A stretch of DNA of 64,000 nt from CADEFX01 sp050260355 (GTDB lineage Bacteria > Pseudomonadota > Alphaproteobacteria > Rhizobiales > Hyphomicrobiaceae): NCBI GenBank assembly GCA_050260355.1, contig JBLNBZ010000045.1, forward strand, positions 1-64,000, read 5' to 3'. A program made the translations under genes and the position numbers. Below, piece by piece: positions 1 through 8,454 of the stretch (positions within the stretch are counted from its first letter, which is position 1; every line of letters begins with the position of its first letter). The notes under the pieces were generated by a model, which searched no databases, was not told where the DNA came from, and saw only the letters and a list, made by a program, of their open reading frames with translations.

Positions 1-15
1 AACGGGGTGGAGCCC

Positions 16-615
16 ATGCACATTGTCGGATGGCTTGTTATCTCGTTTTGCTTGATGGCTCAGTCCATCCCGGCCCTGGCCCAACATCGCGAGCTCGGCG
101 CCCATGAGCACGGCAAGGGCACGCTCAACATCGCGGTTGAAGGCACGCGGCTCAGCATGGAGCTCGAGGTACCCGGCGCCGACATCTTGGGCTTCGAGCA
201 CGCCGCCAAGACCGGCAAGGACAAGGCCGCCGTCGATGCAGCAAAGAAGCAGCTTTCGACCCCCTTGGCCCTCTTCAAGCTTCCTGCTGCAGCAGGCTGC
301 GTCGTCAAGGACGCCGATGTGAAGGTCGAGGCCGAGGAGCACGACCAAGATCATGACAAGGTGGCCAAGGACAGCAAAGCGGCCCCCACCAACGACCATG
401 ACGATCGGGATCACGAGCACGGGCATTCGCAGTTCCATGCGCAGTACGCACTCGACTGCACGACGCCGGCCAGCATCGCGGCCATCGACTTCGACTACTT
501 CCGCTCCTTCCCCGGTGCGCAGAAGCTCGAGGTCAACCTGATCACGCCCAAGGGTCAGAGCAAGTACGAGGTGACCCGCGCCAATCCCAGAATTGATCTT
601 GCCGGCATGATGTAG
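16..615 (+). CDS. DUF2796 (ZrgA-like) periplasmic metal-binding protein
   Basis: A 199-residue exported protein with a signal peptide ending near SIPALAQ, followed by the conserved GAHEHGKG start of the DUF2796 family. A His/Asp-rich linker at about residues 110-140 (HDQDHD, DHDDRDHEHGH) looks like a divalent-metal ligand cluster. The ATG at 16 is preferred over the GTG at 7 because GGAG lies 5 bases before it. It heads a four-gene run with an ABC ATPase, an FtsX-type permease and a DUF3299 protein. DUF2796 proteins (ZrgA of Vibrio) are linked to zinc uptake alongside such ABC genes. Zinc as the metal here is inferred from family and context. Confidence 0.85.
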   Translation: MHIVGWLVISFCLMAQSIPALAQHRELGAHEHGKGTLNIAVEGTRLSMELEVPGADILGFEHAAKTGKDKAAVDAAKKQLSTPLALFKLPAAAGCVVKDADVKVEAEEHDQDHDKVAKDSKAAPTNDHDDRDHEHGHSQFHAQYALDCTTPASIAAIDFDYFRSFPGAQKLEVNLITPKGQSKYEVTRANPRIDLAGMM

Positions 616-622
616 TCCGGGC

Positions 623-1372
623 ATGACAGACGTCATGCGTGTGGGGACAGATGAGGCCGCAACCACGCCGGACGTCGTGTGCATGTCCGGCGTGCGGTTC
701 GCTTGGCCCGGCCGCAACGCCTTCTCGCTGGCCATTGAGAAATTCGCTTTGCTCGCACGCGAGCGGCTTTTGCTGATCGGGCCCTCCGGGAGCGGCAAAT
801 CCACGTTTCTGAGCCTGCTGTGCGGCATCCTTGCGCCGCAGGCCGGCCGCATCGACATCCTCGGCACCGACATCACAAAGCTCAGCGCCTCTGCCCGCGA
901 CGGCTTTCGCGCCGAGCACTTCGGCATCATCTTCCAGATGTTCAACCTCCTGCCCTACGGCACGGTCATCGACAACGTGCTCCTCCCGCTTAGCTTTGCG
1001 CCGCGGCGCCGCAAGCGCGCAGCCAGCCGGGCAACGCTCGATGCGGAGGCCGGACGGCTGCTCGGGCGGTTGGGTCTCGAAGCGAGTCTGGTTCGCGGTC
1101 CGTCGGCTGCCAACCTCAGCGTCGGGCAGCAGCAGCGCGTCGCAGCCGCCAGGGCATTGATCGGTGCACCCGAGCTGATCGTGGCGGACGAGCCGACCTC
1201 GGCCCTCGACCGCGACCGCCAAACCGCGTTCCTCGACCTTCTCTTCACGGAAGCCACGGAGGCCGGAGCCACGCTCATCATGGTCAGCCATGACGAAAGC
1301 CTCGCCCCTCGCTTCGATCGCGTCTTGCGTCTCGACGAGATCGCAGTGTCGAAGATGGGCGGCACCCCATGA
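623..1372 (+). CDS. ABC transporter ATP-binding protein, LolD/MacB type
   Basis: A 249-residue nucleotide-binding subunit. Walker A GPSGSGKST is at residues 53-61, the signature LSVGQQQR at 165-172, Walker B LIVADEP at 185-191 and the H-loop SHDE near the C-terminus. The size and the FtsX-type partner place it in the LolD/MacB class, which drives mechanotransmission rather than classic solute import. The gene starts 7 bp after the DUF2796 stop and overlaps the permease by an ATGA junction, so the genes are probably one operon. The cargo is unknown; a metal-linked role is inferred from the neighbours. Confidence 0.9.
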   Translation: MTDVMRVGTDEAATTPDVVCMSGVRFAWPGRNAFSLAIEKFALLARERLLLIGPSGSGKSTFLSLLCGILAPQAGRIDILGTDITKLSASARDGFRAEHFGIIFQMFNLLPYGTVIDNVLLPLSFAPRRRKRAASRATLDAEAGRLLGRLGLEASLVRGPSAANLSVGQQQRVAAARALIGAPELIVADEPTSALDRDRQTAFLDLLFTEATEAGATLIMVSHDESLAPRFDRVLRLDEIAVSKMGGTP

Positions 1373-2628
1373 TCGTCTTCCGCCTCGCGCTGCAATCGTT
1401 GCGCAACCGCTGGCTCACCGCGCTGCTCACAGTGCTGGCGATCGCCGTCAGCATCACGTTGCTGCTCGGCGTGGAGAAGGTGCGGACGGGGGCACGTCAG
1501 AGCTTTGCCGACACGATCTCCGGCACCGACCTCATCGTGGGCGCGCGCAGCGGCAGCCTCAACCTGCTGCTTTACGCAGTCTTCCGCATCGGCAATGCCA
1601 CCAATAACGTCACGTGGGCGAGCTACAAGGACATTGCCGCCCGACCCGAGGTTGCCTGGGCCGTGCCGCTGTCGCTCGGCGACAGTCATCACCAGTTTCG
1701 CGTGCTCGGTACGACGCCCGACTATTTCGAGCACTATCGGTACCGCCGCACCCAGAGCCTCGCATTCAGCTCCGGCAAGGCCTTCTCGGATCTCTTCGAT
1801 GCCGTGATCGGCGCCGACGTGGCGACCGTGCTCGGCTACAGGGTCGGCGATCCCATCGTCATCTCGCATGGGCTCGGCGCCGTTTCCTTTGTCGCTCACG
1901 ACGACAAGCCCTTCCGCGTCTCGGGCATCCTTGAAAAGACCGGCACGCCCGTCGACCGCACCGTCCACGTCAGCCTCGAGGCGATCGAGGCGATCCACGT
2001 CGACTGGCAGAGCGGGGCGCGCATACCGGGTCAGTCGGTGTCCGCCGACGAGGTGCGCAAGATGAACCTCGAGCCCAAGGCCGTGACCGCTGCCTTGGTC
2101 GGCTTGAAATCGAAGCTCGCCACCTTCCGATTGCAAAGGGCCATCAACGAATACCGCGAGGAGCCGCTGTCCGCGATCCTCCCGGGGGCCGCATTGCAGG
2201 AGCTGTGGGAGCTCGTGGGAACTGCGGAGACGGCCTTGAAGGCCGTCTCGGCCATGGTCGTCGCCACCGCCCTGCTCGGCATGGTGACCATGATTCTGAC
2301 CACGCTGAACGAGCGCCGGCGCGAGATGGCAATCTTGCGATCGGTCGGAGCGCGTCCCCGCACAATCCTCGGATTGCTGGTGGCCGAGGCCAGCCTGCTC
2401 ACGCTCGCGGGCATCGGACTCGGCACCGCCCTCCTTTACGGCGCCCTATTCCTCCTGCAGCCCTACGTCGATGCCAATTACGGGCTGTATCTCCCGATCG
2501 ACCCTCCGAAGCCGTGGGAGCTTGCCACCCTGGGAGCGGTCGCCGTGGCAGGTTGCATCGCCGGCCTGCTTCCGGCTTTGCGTGCCTATCGCTTGTCCCT
2601 GGCAGACGGTATGACGGTGCGGACCTGA
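1369..2628 (+). CDS. FtsX-like ABC transporter permease
   Basis: A 419-residue inner-membrane protein with MacB/FtsX topology: one N-terminal membrane segment (about residues 15-35), a large periplasmic domain, then three C-terminal helices (about 295-320, 340-370, 390-410). The cytoplasmic loop contains the NERRREMAILRSVGA coupling helix typical of FtsX permeases. It overlaps the ATPase gene by 4 bp and is translationally coupled to it. The pair resembles the permease and ATPase next to DUF2796 in zinc-regulated clusters. Substrate is not determinable from sequence. Confidence 0.9.
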   Translation: MIVFRLALQSLRNRWLTALLTVLAIAVSITLLLGVEKVRTGARQSFADTISGTDLIVGARSGSLNLLLYAVFRIGNATNNVTWASYKDIAARPEVAWAVPLSLGDSHHQFRVLGTTPDYFEHYRYRRTQSLAFSSGKAFSDLFDAVIGADVATVLGYRVGDPIVISHGLGAVSFVAHDDKPFRVSGILEKTGTPVDRTVHVSLEAIEAIHVDWQSGARIPGQSVSADEVRKMNLEPKAVTAALVGLKSKLATFRLQRAINEYREEPLSAILPGAALQELWELVGTAETALKAVSAMVVATALLGMVTMILTTLNERRREMAILRSVGARPRTILGLLVAEASLLTLAGIGLGTALLYGALFLLQPYVDANYGLYLPIDPPKPWELATLGAVAVAGCIAGLLPALRAYRLSLADGMTVRT

Positions 2629-2643
2629 ATAGAGGAAGTGATC

Positions 2644-3210
2644 ATGGGCGTGCGACTCAGCGCAATGGCGATCTTCACCACGCTCACCCTGGCCTGGCCC
2701 GGACCTGCAGCGCTCAGGGCCGCCGAGCCGGCGCTGGAGCTGAAGTGGGATCAGCTTGTGCCGCCGGCCCCGCCCAAGCCACCGGCACCGTTCTTCGCCG
2801 GCAGGCCGGCGGACGGCCGGAACCCCTATGACAGCGCGCTCGCCACACAGACCCCTGAAGGTCGCTGGATGTCGGCGCCGACCCGGTCCGGCGGAACGCC
2901 GGCACCCGTCGTGCAGAGCCTGGACGGCAAGCGCGTGCGCATTGGCGGCTACATCGTGCCGCTCGACTTCGAGGCGACGCGCGTGAAGGAGTTCCTGCTG
3001 GTGCCGTTCGTCGGCGCCTGCATCCACGTGCCGCCGCCGCCCGCCAACCAAATCGTCTACGTGCAGGCCGAGCAGGGCTTCGACATCAAGGGCATGTTCG
3101 ATCCGGTATGGGTGACGGGTACGCTGAAGGTCACGCCCGCGTTCACCGGCCTTGCCGAAGCCGGCTACAGCCTCAATGCCGAGAAGGTGGAGCTGCGGCC
3201 ACAAGGCTAG
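2644..3210 (+). CDS. DUF3299 exported protein
   Basis: A 188-residue protein with a signal peptide (cleavage near LRAAEP) and the DUF3299 core: RIGGYIVPLDF, then FLLVPFVGACIHVPPPPANQ containing the family Cys-Ile-His-Val-Pro motif. The ATG at 2644 is chosen over the GTG at 2638 because GAGGA sits 7 bases before it. It closes the metal-related operon, 15 bp after the permease. DUF3299 proteins often accompany DUF2796 and FtsX/LolD genes; the biochemical role is unknown. The conserved Cys and His could bind metal, which is inference. Confidence 0.85.
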   Translation: MGVRLSAMAIFTTLTLAWPGPAALRAAEPALELKWDQLVPPAPPKPPAPFFAGRPADGRNPYDSALATQTPEGRWMSAPTRSGGTPAPVVQSLDGKRVRIGGYIVPLDFEATRVKEFLLVPFVGACIHVPPPPANQIVYVQAEQGFDIKGMFDPVWVTGTLKVTPAFTGLAEAGYSLNAEKVELRPQG

Positions 3211-3228
3211 CGCATCCCTCGAAAGCGC

Positions 3229-3247
3229 GAGAGCCCGCTGCGCTCTC
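3229..3247 (+). terminator. Hairpin after DUF3299 operon
   Basis: GAGAGC and GCTCTC arms with a 7-base loop begin 19 bases after the operon stop. There is no U-tract, so it may be a Rho-assisted end or an RNA-stabilising hairpin rather than an intrinsic terminator. Confidence 0.35.
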
Positions 3248-3436
3248 CCGCTGTGGCCGGCATAAGCATTGCAGCAATAATTCGTTCCGGATCCGGGCCG
3301 GGCCACCTATCTTTGTCATGTGGCCGCAGAATTGGCGGCAACCGCGGTGATTTCGCAAAGCAGCTTGCGCCGCGTCATCAAACGCTAAGGTGCCACGAAG
3401 TGTCTTCGTGGACTCCCTGTCGATCGGAGTGACCCA

Positions 3437-3502
3437 TGACACAATCGAACGTTGCGACCACCTTCTGCTGTCGTACCTGCGAGCACTGTTGCTGCGAGTA
3501 GC
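3437..3502 (+). CDS. Poly-cysteine mini-ORF, possible leader peptide
   Basis: A 21-codon ORF preceded by GGAG at a good distance (7 bases before ATG). The first ten residues are unremarkable; the end reads CCRTCEHCCCE, giving six cysteines in the last eleven residues. It lies between the metal operon and two small genes that precede the sulfate transport genes. Poly-cysteine upstream ORFs act as cysteine-responsive attenuators in mycobacteria, and this position near sulfate assimilation suggests a similar sensor, or a metal-binding peptide. It is too short for homology; coding status is inferred from the ribosome site, composition and context. Confidence 0.4.
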
Positions 3503-3512
3503 AGCCGATAGG

Positions 3513-3532
3513 GTGCCTGCTCGCTAGCACCT
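3513..3532 (+). promoter_or_regulatory. Hairpin just after the poly-Cys ORF
   Basis: GGTGC and GCACC arms with a 10-base loop start 11 bases after the stop of the poly-cysteine ORF. A ribosome stalled on the terminal Cys codons would sit close to this stem. No U-tract follows. A regulatory role is inference. Confidence 0.3.
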
Positions 3533-3581
3533 TCCATTGCGCTCGGTAGCCCGACGCACAGCCCAAAAGACAGCAAGAGGA

Positions 3582-3599
3582 CACCGGCCTGCGCCGGTG
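3582..3599 (+). promoter_or_regulatory. Strong 7-bp hairpin before small ORF at 3611
   Basis: CACCGGC and GCCGGTG form a perfect stem with a 4-base loop ending 11 bases before the ATG at 3611. The 3' arm includes the only GGTGAG-like ribosome-binding stretch, so folding could mask translation initiation of the downstream ORF. Confidence 0.4.
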
Positions 3600-3610
3600 A
3601 GTGATACCCC

Positions 3611-3829
3611 ATGTCCGAAGGATACACGGTTGATAGTCCCAACGACGAAATCGCCGGCATCGTTGTTCGCCACTCCGGCGAGCGCGGGTTCCGGTTTCAC
3701 AGCTCGAGCCGAAGCTTCGATGCGCTCGACGGCCAGGTGTTCGTGACGCCTGCCGCTGCCCAGCGTGCCGTCGATCTGTTCGCCAACGCCCGCGGCGAGC
3801 GCGGGCGACATCGCCGGCAAGGAGGCTGA
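3611..3829 (+). CDS. Small conserved-looking hypothetical protein
   Basis: A 72-residue soluble protein with an ordered N-terminal part (GYTVDSPNDEIAGIVVRHSG, then FRFHSSSRSFDALDGQVF) and a basic C-terminal tail. I do not recognise a named family; the compact beta-rich pattern followed by an alpha segment (TPAAAQRAVDLFANA) looks like a genuine small domain. It ends 2 bp before the next small ORF, which has a strong ribosome site, so the two are probably coupled. Function unknown. Confidence 0.6.
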   Translation: MSEGYTVDSPNDEIAGIVVRHSGERGFRFHSSSRSFDALDGQVFVTPAAAQRAVDLFANARGERGRHRRQGG

Positions 3830-3831
3830 AG

Positions 3832-3975
3832 ATGACCCTGGGCAACCCATGGCAGTCAATGCTCGGCTGGCTCTCGATGATCGATCGGCTGCTCGGCGCC
3901 GATGGCGCACGAAGTGACCACATATGTAGTCGCGCCGAGGTACCCGACTCACGCCGCGGCAACCATGATGCCTAG
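3832..3975 (+). CDS. Small hypothetical protein, 47 residues
   Basis: A short ORF starting with GNPWQSMLGWLSMIDRLLGADG, an amphipathic, Trp-rich helix-like segment. A full AAGGAGG ribosome site lies about 6 bases before the ATG and inside the end of the preceding ORF, which argues for real translation and coupling. It has no recognised family. It could be a membrane-associated small protein. Function unknown. Confidence 0.5.
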   Translation: MTLGNPWQSMLGWLSMIDRLLGADGARSDHICSRAEVPDSRRGNHDA

Positions 3976-4220
3976 GATTCCGTCAGGAGGAGCCGCATTG
4001 GCGCGATGACGAGGAACGGGAGCGCGAGTTCCAAATCCTTCTGTCATGCTGGATGTAGCAGCCTCTCAGACGCAGGACGCCGGTTGCCTTCCAATTCCTC
4101 CTCGTCATCCGGCGCACCGCATTTCCGGCGTCCTGCAAAGCTCATGAACTCTTCTTCGTTCGCGACGTTTTCGGCTGACCGTAGCCTCGGCTCGGTCACA
4201 GCCGGAGGAGAGAAGCAACA

Positions 4221-5240
4221 ATGTCCACTTCGATTCACCGCCGCAGCGCGCTGACGCTTGGTCTGGCCGCCGTCGCGGCCGCGGGCTTTGCAGCGGTCGC
4301 GCAGGCTCAGACGAGTTTGCTGAACGTGTCGTACGACCCGACACGCGAGCTCTACCAGGAGTTCAATGCGGCTTTCGCGAAGCACTGGAAGGCGCAGACT
4401 GGTGAGACGGTCACGATAAAGCAGTCGCATGGCGGCTCCGGTAAGCAGGCGCGCGCCGTGATCGACGGGCTGGAAGCCGACGTGGTGACCTTGGCCCTCG
4501 CCTACGACGTGGCCGCACTGCACGAAAACGGCGGCCTCATTCCTGCCGACTGGCAGAAGCGCCTCCCCGACAACTCTGCGCCCTACACGTCGACGATTGT
4601 GTTCCTTGTCCGCAAGGGCAATCCCAAGCAGATCAAGGATTGGAATGATCTCGCAAGACCAGGCGTCGAGGTCGTCACGCCAAATCCCAAGACATCGGGC
4701 GGCGCGCGCTGGAACTATCTCGCGGCCTGGGGCTACGCGCTGAAGCAACCCGGCGGCAGCGATGCGACCGCCAAGGATTTGGTGACGAAGATCTATAAGA
4801 ACGTGAAAGTTCTGGACTCGGGCGCGCGTGGGTCGACGACGACGTTCGTCGAGCGCGGCATCGGCGATGTCTTGATCTCCTGGGAGAACGAGGCGTTCCT
4901 CGCGATCAAGGAGCTCGGCCGCGACAAGCTCGAGATCGTCGTGCCGAGCCTGTCGATTCTGGCCGAGCCGCCGGTCACGATCGTCGACAAGGTCGTCGAC
5001 AAGCGCGGCACGCGGAAACTTGCCGCAGCGTACCTCGAATACTGGTACACGCCCGAAGGACAGAGCATCGCCGGCAAGAACTTCTATCGGCCGCGCGACC
5101 CGGAGGTGGCAGCCAAGTTTTCCAGCCAGTTCGTGGACGTCAAGCTCTTCACCATCGATGAGGTGTTCGGCGGCTGGAACAAGGCCCAGCAGACGCACTT
5201 CGCCGATGGAGGCGTCTTCGACCAGATCTACGGCAGGTAG
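4221..5240 (+). CDS. sbp: Sulfate ABC transporter substrate-binding protein
   Basis: A 339-residue periplasmic binding protein with a signal peptide ending near AVAQA. Family hallmarks are LLNVSYDPTRELYQEFN, the QSHGGSGKQARAV segment, NPKTSGGARWNYLAAWG and SGARGSTTTFVERGIGDV. It binds sulfate (possibly thiosulfate) and hands it to the CysTW permease. GGAGGAG precedes the ATG. It heads the sbp-cysT-cysW-cysA transport group, though about 400 bp with a small ORF separates it from cysT. Length matches Sbp/CysP proteins. Confidence 0.95.
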   Translation: MSTSIHRRSALTLGLAAVAAAGFAAVAQAQTSLLNVSYDPTRELYQEFNAAFAKHWKAQTGETVTIKQSHGGSGKQARAVIDGLEADVVTLALAYDVAALHENGGLIPADWQKRLPDNSAPYTSTIVFLVRKGNPKQIKDWNDLARPGVEVVTPNPKTSGGARWNYLAAWGYALKQPGGSDATAKDLVTKIYKNVKVLDSGARGSTTTFVERGIGDVLISWENEAFLAIKELGRDKLEIVVPSLSILAEPPVTIVDKVVDKRGTRKLAAAYLEYWYTPEGQSIAGKNFYRPRDPEVAAKFSSQFVDVKLFTIDEVFGGWNKAQQTHFADGGVFDQIYGR

Positions 5241-5371
5241 GCCGGAGCCGGCCCCGACGTTCATGCGCCCCTTTGCAGGCAGGCGAATATCAATCGCACA
5301 TCAAATTCGTTAGGGCGACCCGTGCGCGGCCCTACGTTGCAGTCGCTTCGAATTGAATGCTGGGAGTTGAG

Positions 5372-5632
5372 ATGTCGTTCGCCAAACTTTTCGCTTGGGG
5401 GGCGCTGACGGCCGCCTATCTCTTTGTCATGGCTGTCACGGTCCTGGCCCATGGCAGCAGGTGCCATGGAGGAACAAGCAGGCCGGCGCTACCAGTTGCG
5501 GGCTGCCTGGAGGGCGATGCGGAACGCTCCCCGCGATCGCCACGTTCCGTGTCCAGGATAGGCCTGTTGGCTGGTTCAACGTGCAGCAGGAACACTGCGC
5601 AGACCGTGCCATTTGCGACCAGATCGTGGTGA
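5372..5632 (+). CDS. Small exported or membrane hypothetical protein
   Basis: An 86-residue ORF beginning with a clear hydrophobic segment (FAWGALTAAYLFVMAVTVLAHG) that could be a signal peptide or a single membrane helix. GGGAG lies just before its ATG. The remaining 55 residues are low-complexity Arg/Ser/Pro and look out of frame, so the C-terminal part may be the result of a frameshift. It lies between sbp and cysT in the same direction. No family recognised; role in sulfate transport is unproven. Confidence 0.35.
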   Translation: MSFAKLFAWGALTAAYLFVMAVTVLAHGSRCHGGTSRPALPVAGCLEGDAERSPRSPRSVSRIGLLAGSTCSRNTAQTVPFATRSW

Positions 5633-5639
5633 AGCACTG

Positions 5640-6476
5640 ATGGCTGCCGCGACCGCTCGACGAGTTCTGCCGGGCTTCGGTCTGTCGCTCGGGTTCACGC
5701 TCACCTATCTCTCGGTGATCGTGCTCATCCCAGTTGCTGCGGTTTTCCTCAAGACAGCCGGCATGTCGTGGCCCACTTTTTGGCAGGCCATCGGCTCGCC
5801 CCGCGTTCTGGCATCGTACCGGCTGACCTTCGGCGCCTCTCTGCTTGCCGCTGCGATCAACCTATTGTTCGGCTTCCTGCTTGCCTGGTCGCTCGTGCGG
5901 TATTCGTTTCCCGGCCGACGCATCATCGACGCGCTTGTCGATCTGCCGTTCGCCTTGCCGACTGCGGTTGCAGGCATTGCGCTAACAGCGCTCTACGCCA
6001 AGAACGGCTGGCTCGGCCAGTACCTCGAGCCGCTCGGGATCAAGGTCGCCTTCACTCCGCTCGGCGTGCTGGTGGCGCTCGTTTTCATCGGCCTGCCGTT
6101 CGTGGTGCGGACCGTGCAGCCGGTCCTGGAGGACCTGGATATCGAGACCGAGGAGGCTGCCGCATGCCTCGGCGCCAGCCGCTGGCAGACCATACGCCGC
6201 GTAGTGCTGCCGACCCTGCTGCCGGCCCTGCTCACCGGCTTCGCGCTGGCCTTCGCGAGGGCTGTCGGCGAATACGGGTCGGTGATCTTCATCGCCGGCA
6301 ACCTTCCGATGGTGTCCGAGATCACACCGCTGATCATCATCACGAAGCTCGAGCAGTACGACTACACGGGGGCAACCGCGGTCGCAGCCGTCATGCTCGT
6401 CGTCTCTTTCGTGCTCCTGCTGATCATCAATTGGCTGCAGGGGTGGATGAGCCGCTATTCCGAGAGGCAGCGCTGA
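5640..6476 (+). CDS. cysT: Sulfate ABC transporter permease CysT
   Basis: A 278-residue inner-membrane subunit with six predicted helices starting near residue 15. The EAA-loop signature is EEAAACLGASRWQTIRRVVLP, followed by ARAVGEYGSVIFIAGN, typical of CysT/CysU. It forms the membrane channel with CysW. The start MAAATARR is chosen by alignment to family length. The stop overlaps the cysW start (TGATG), indicating translational coupling. Confidence 0.95.
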   Translation: MAAATARRVLPGFGLSLGFTLTYLSVIVLIPVAAVFLKTAGMSWPTFWQAIGSPRVLASYRLTFGASLLAAAINLLFGFLLAWSLVRYSFPGRRIIDALVDLPFALPTAVAGIALTALYAKNGWLGQYLEPLGIKVAFTPLGVLVALVFIGLPFVVRTVQPVLEDLDIETEEAAACLGASRWQTIRRVVLPTLLPALLTGFALAFARAVGEYGSVIFIAGNLPMVSEITPLIIITKLEQYDYTGATAVAAVMLVVSFVLLLIINWLQGWMSRYSERQR

Positions 6477-7369
6477 TGGCCATTTCCGCCACCCTCGGCG
6501 ACCAGCGCCACGGCACAACCCGCTTCGAGGTCAGAGCCGCGACCCGCGATCCATCGTGGGTGAAAGTGGTCATCCTCGCGCTTTCGATCGGCTTCTTCGT
6601 CGTCTTCCTGCTGATGCCGCTCCTGGCCGTGTTCGTTGAAGCGTTCAGAAAGGGATGGGCCGCCTATCTCGCGGCGCTGGTCGAGCCTGACGCGGTGTCG
6701 GCTATCAAGTTGACGTTGCTCACTGCGGCAATCGCCGTCCCGCTCAACCTCGTGTTCGGCGTGGCTGCGGCCTGGGCCATCACGAAGTTCGAGTTCCGCG
6801 GCAAGCAGGTGCTCATCACGCTCGTCGACCTGCCCTTCTCGGTCTCGCCCGTCATCGCCGGGCTGATCTATGTGCTGGTCTTTGGTGCGCAAGGCTGGCT
6901 CGGACCGTGGCTCTCGGCCCACGATATCAAGGTGATTTTCGCAGTGCCCGGCATTGTCATGGCGACGATATTCGTGACCTTCCCCTTCATCGCGCGCGAG
7001 TTGATTCCACTCATGGAGGCCCAGGGGCGCGATGAGGAGGAAGCCGCCCTCGTGCTCGGCGCATCCGGCTGGCAGATGTTCAGAAAAGTGACGCTACCGA
7101 ACATCAAGTGGGCGCTGCTTTACGGCGTCATTCTCTGCAATGCCCGCGCCATGGGCGAGTTCGGCGCCGTCTCGGTGGTCTCCGGCCATATACGGGGACA
7201 GACCAACACCATGCCGCTGCACGTCGAGATTCTCTATAATGAGTACCAATTCGCGGCCGCCTTCGCCGTTGCGTCGCTGCTGGCCCTCCTCGCCCTCGTC
7301 ACCCTGGTCGCGAAGTCCTATGTGGAATGGAAGGCGGCGCAGTCGATCCGCCAAAGCGAGGCGCCATGA
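6476..7369 (+). CDS. cysW: Sulfate ABC transporter permease CysW
   Basis: A 297-residue permease with about six helices. The EAA loop reads EEEAALVLGASGWQMFRKVTLP and the following ARAMGEFGAVSVVSGHIRGQTNT is a CysW hallmark. It pairs with CysT in the sulfate/thiosulfate channel. The gene starts on the last base of cysT and overlaps cysA by ATGA, so the three are one transcript. Confidence 0.95.
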   Translation: MAISATLGDQRHGTTRFEVRAATRDPSWVKVVILALSIGFFVVFLLMPLLAVFVEAFRKGWAAYLAALVEPDAVSAIKLTLLTAAIAVPLNLVFGVAAAWAITKFEFRGKQVLITLVDLPFSVSPVIAGLIYVLVFGAQGWLGPWLSAHDIKVIFAVPGIVMATIFVTFPFIARELIPLMEAQGRDEEEAALVLGASGWQMFRKVTLPNIKWALLYGVILCNARAMGEFGAVSVVSGHIRGQTNTMPLHVEILYNEYQFAAAFAVASLLALLALVTLVAKSYVEWKAAQSIRQSEAP

Positions 7370-8454
7370 GCATCCAGGTGCAAGGGATCACCAAGACCTT
7401 TGGCCCGTTCGTGGCATTGGACAACGTTTCCTTCGACTTCCCGGAGCGCGAGCTCGTCGCCCTGCTCGGCCCATCGGGCTGCGGCAAGACCACGTTGCTG
7501 CGCATCATCGCGGGGCTGGAGCGCGCGGACGCCGGCCGCGTGCTGTTCGACGGCCAGGACGCATCCCACCGGGATGTGCGCGAGCGCCAGGTCGGCTTCG
7601 TGTTCCAACACTATGCCCTGTTCCGTCATATGACGGTGTTCGAGAACGTTGCATTCGGATTGCGCGTGAAGCCCCGGCGGTTCCGGTTGCCGGAGGAGGC
7701 CATTCGCAAGCGCGTGCACGATTTGCTGGGGCTGGTGCAGCTCGACTGGCTGGCGCATCGCTATCCCGGACAGCTTTCCGGCGGCCAGCGCCAGCGCATC
7801 GCGCTCGCCAGGGCGCTCGCCGTGGAGCCGCGCGTGCTGCTGCTCGATGAGCCCTTTGGCGCTCTCGATGCGAAAGTCCGCAAGGAGCTGCGGCAATGGC
7901 TGCGCCGCCTGCACGACGAGTTACACATCGCCTCCATCTTCGTCACCCACGACCAGGATGAAGCGCTGGAGATCGCCAACCGTATCGTTCTCATGAATAA
8001 GGGCAGGATCGAGCAATCCGGAACGACACAGGACGTCTACGAGCGGCCTGCGTCGGCGTTCGCCTATAGCTTCCTCGGCGCGGTCAATAATTTTGCTGGC
8101 CGAATCGAGGGGCAGAGCTTACGCATCGGTGATGATGCGGTGCCGATTGCGGAAGTGGCGGCGCGGGACGGCGATGACGTGATCGCCTACGCCCGCCCGC
8201 ACGAGCTCGAGATTTCCGTCGATCAGAGCAAGCGCTGTGGCGTTGCCGCGAAAATCGACCGGATTTTGCTCAGCGGAGCGACGGCGCGCGTGGAGCTGAC
8301 CGGCCGCACAGGCAACAACGGGTACTCCAGGGACCAGCACTTCGAGGTCGAGCTCACACGCCAGGAGCTCGCCAACCTCGGCATAGCGCCGGGTCAGTCG
8401 GTGCGCTTGACGTCGTCGCGGCTCAAGGCCTTCCCGCTCGAGCGCAAGGAGTGA
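7366..8454 (+). CDS. cysA: Sulfate/thiosulfate import ATP-binding protein CysA
   Basis: A 362-residue ABC ATPase. It shows Walker A GPSGCGKTT near residue 38, signature LSGGQRQR near residue 137, Walker B VLLLDEPFGALD and H-loop THDQDEA. The C-terminal 120 residues form the TOBE-type regulatory domain of CysA. The start is set by the 4-bp overlap with cysW. Its last 61 bases overlap the 3' end of the convergent LysR gene, a tight arrangement that may produce antisense overlap of the two transcripts. Confidence 0.95.
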   Translation: MSIQVQGITKTFGPFVALDNVSFDFPERELVALLGPSGCGKTTLLRIIAGLERADAGRVLFDGQDASHRDVRERQVGFVFQHYALFRHMTVFENVAFGLRVKPRRFRLPEEAIRKRVHDLLGLVQLDWLAHRYPGQLSGGQRQRIALARALAVEPRVLLLDEPFGALDAKVRKELRQWLRRLHDELHIASIFVTHDQDEALEIANRIVLMNKGRIEQSGTTQDVYERPASAFAYSFLGAVNNFAGRIEGQSLRIGDDAVPIAEVAARDGDDVIAYARPHELEISVDQSKRCGVAAKIDRILLSGATARVELTGRTGNNGYSRDQHFEVELTRQELANLGIAPGQSVRLTSSRLKAFPLERKE

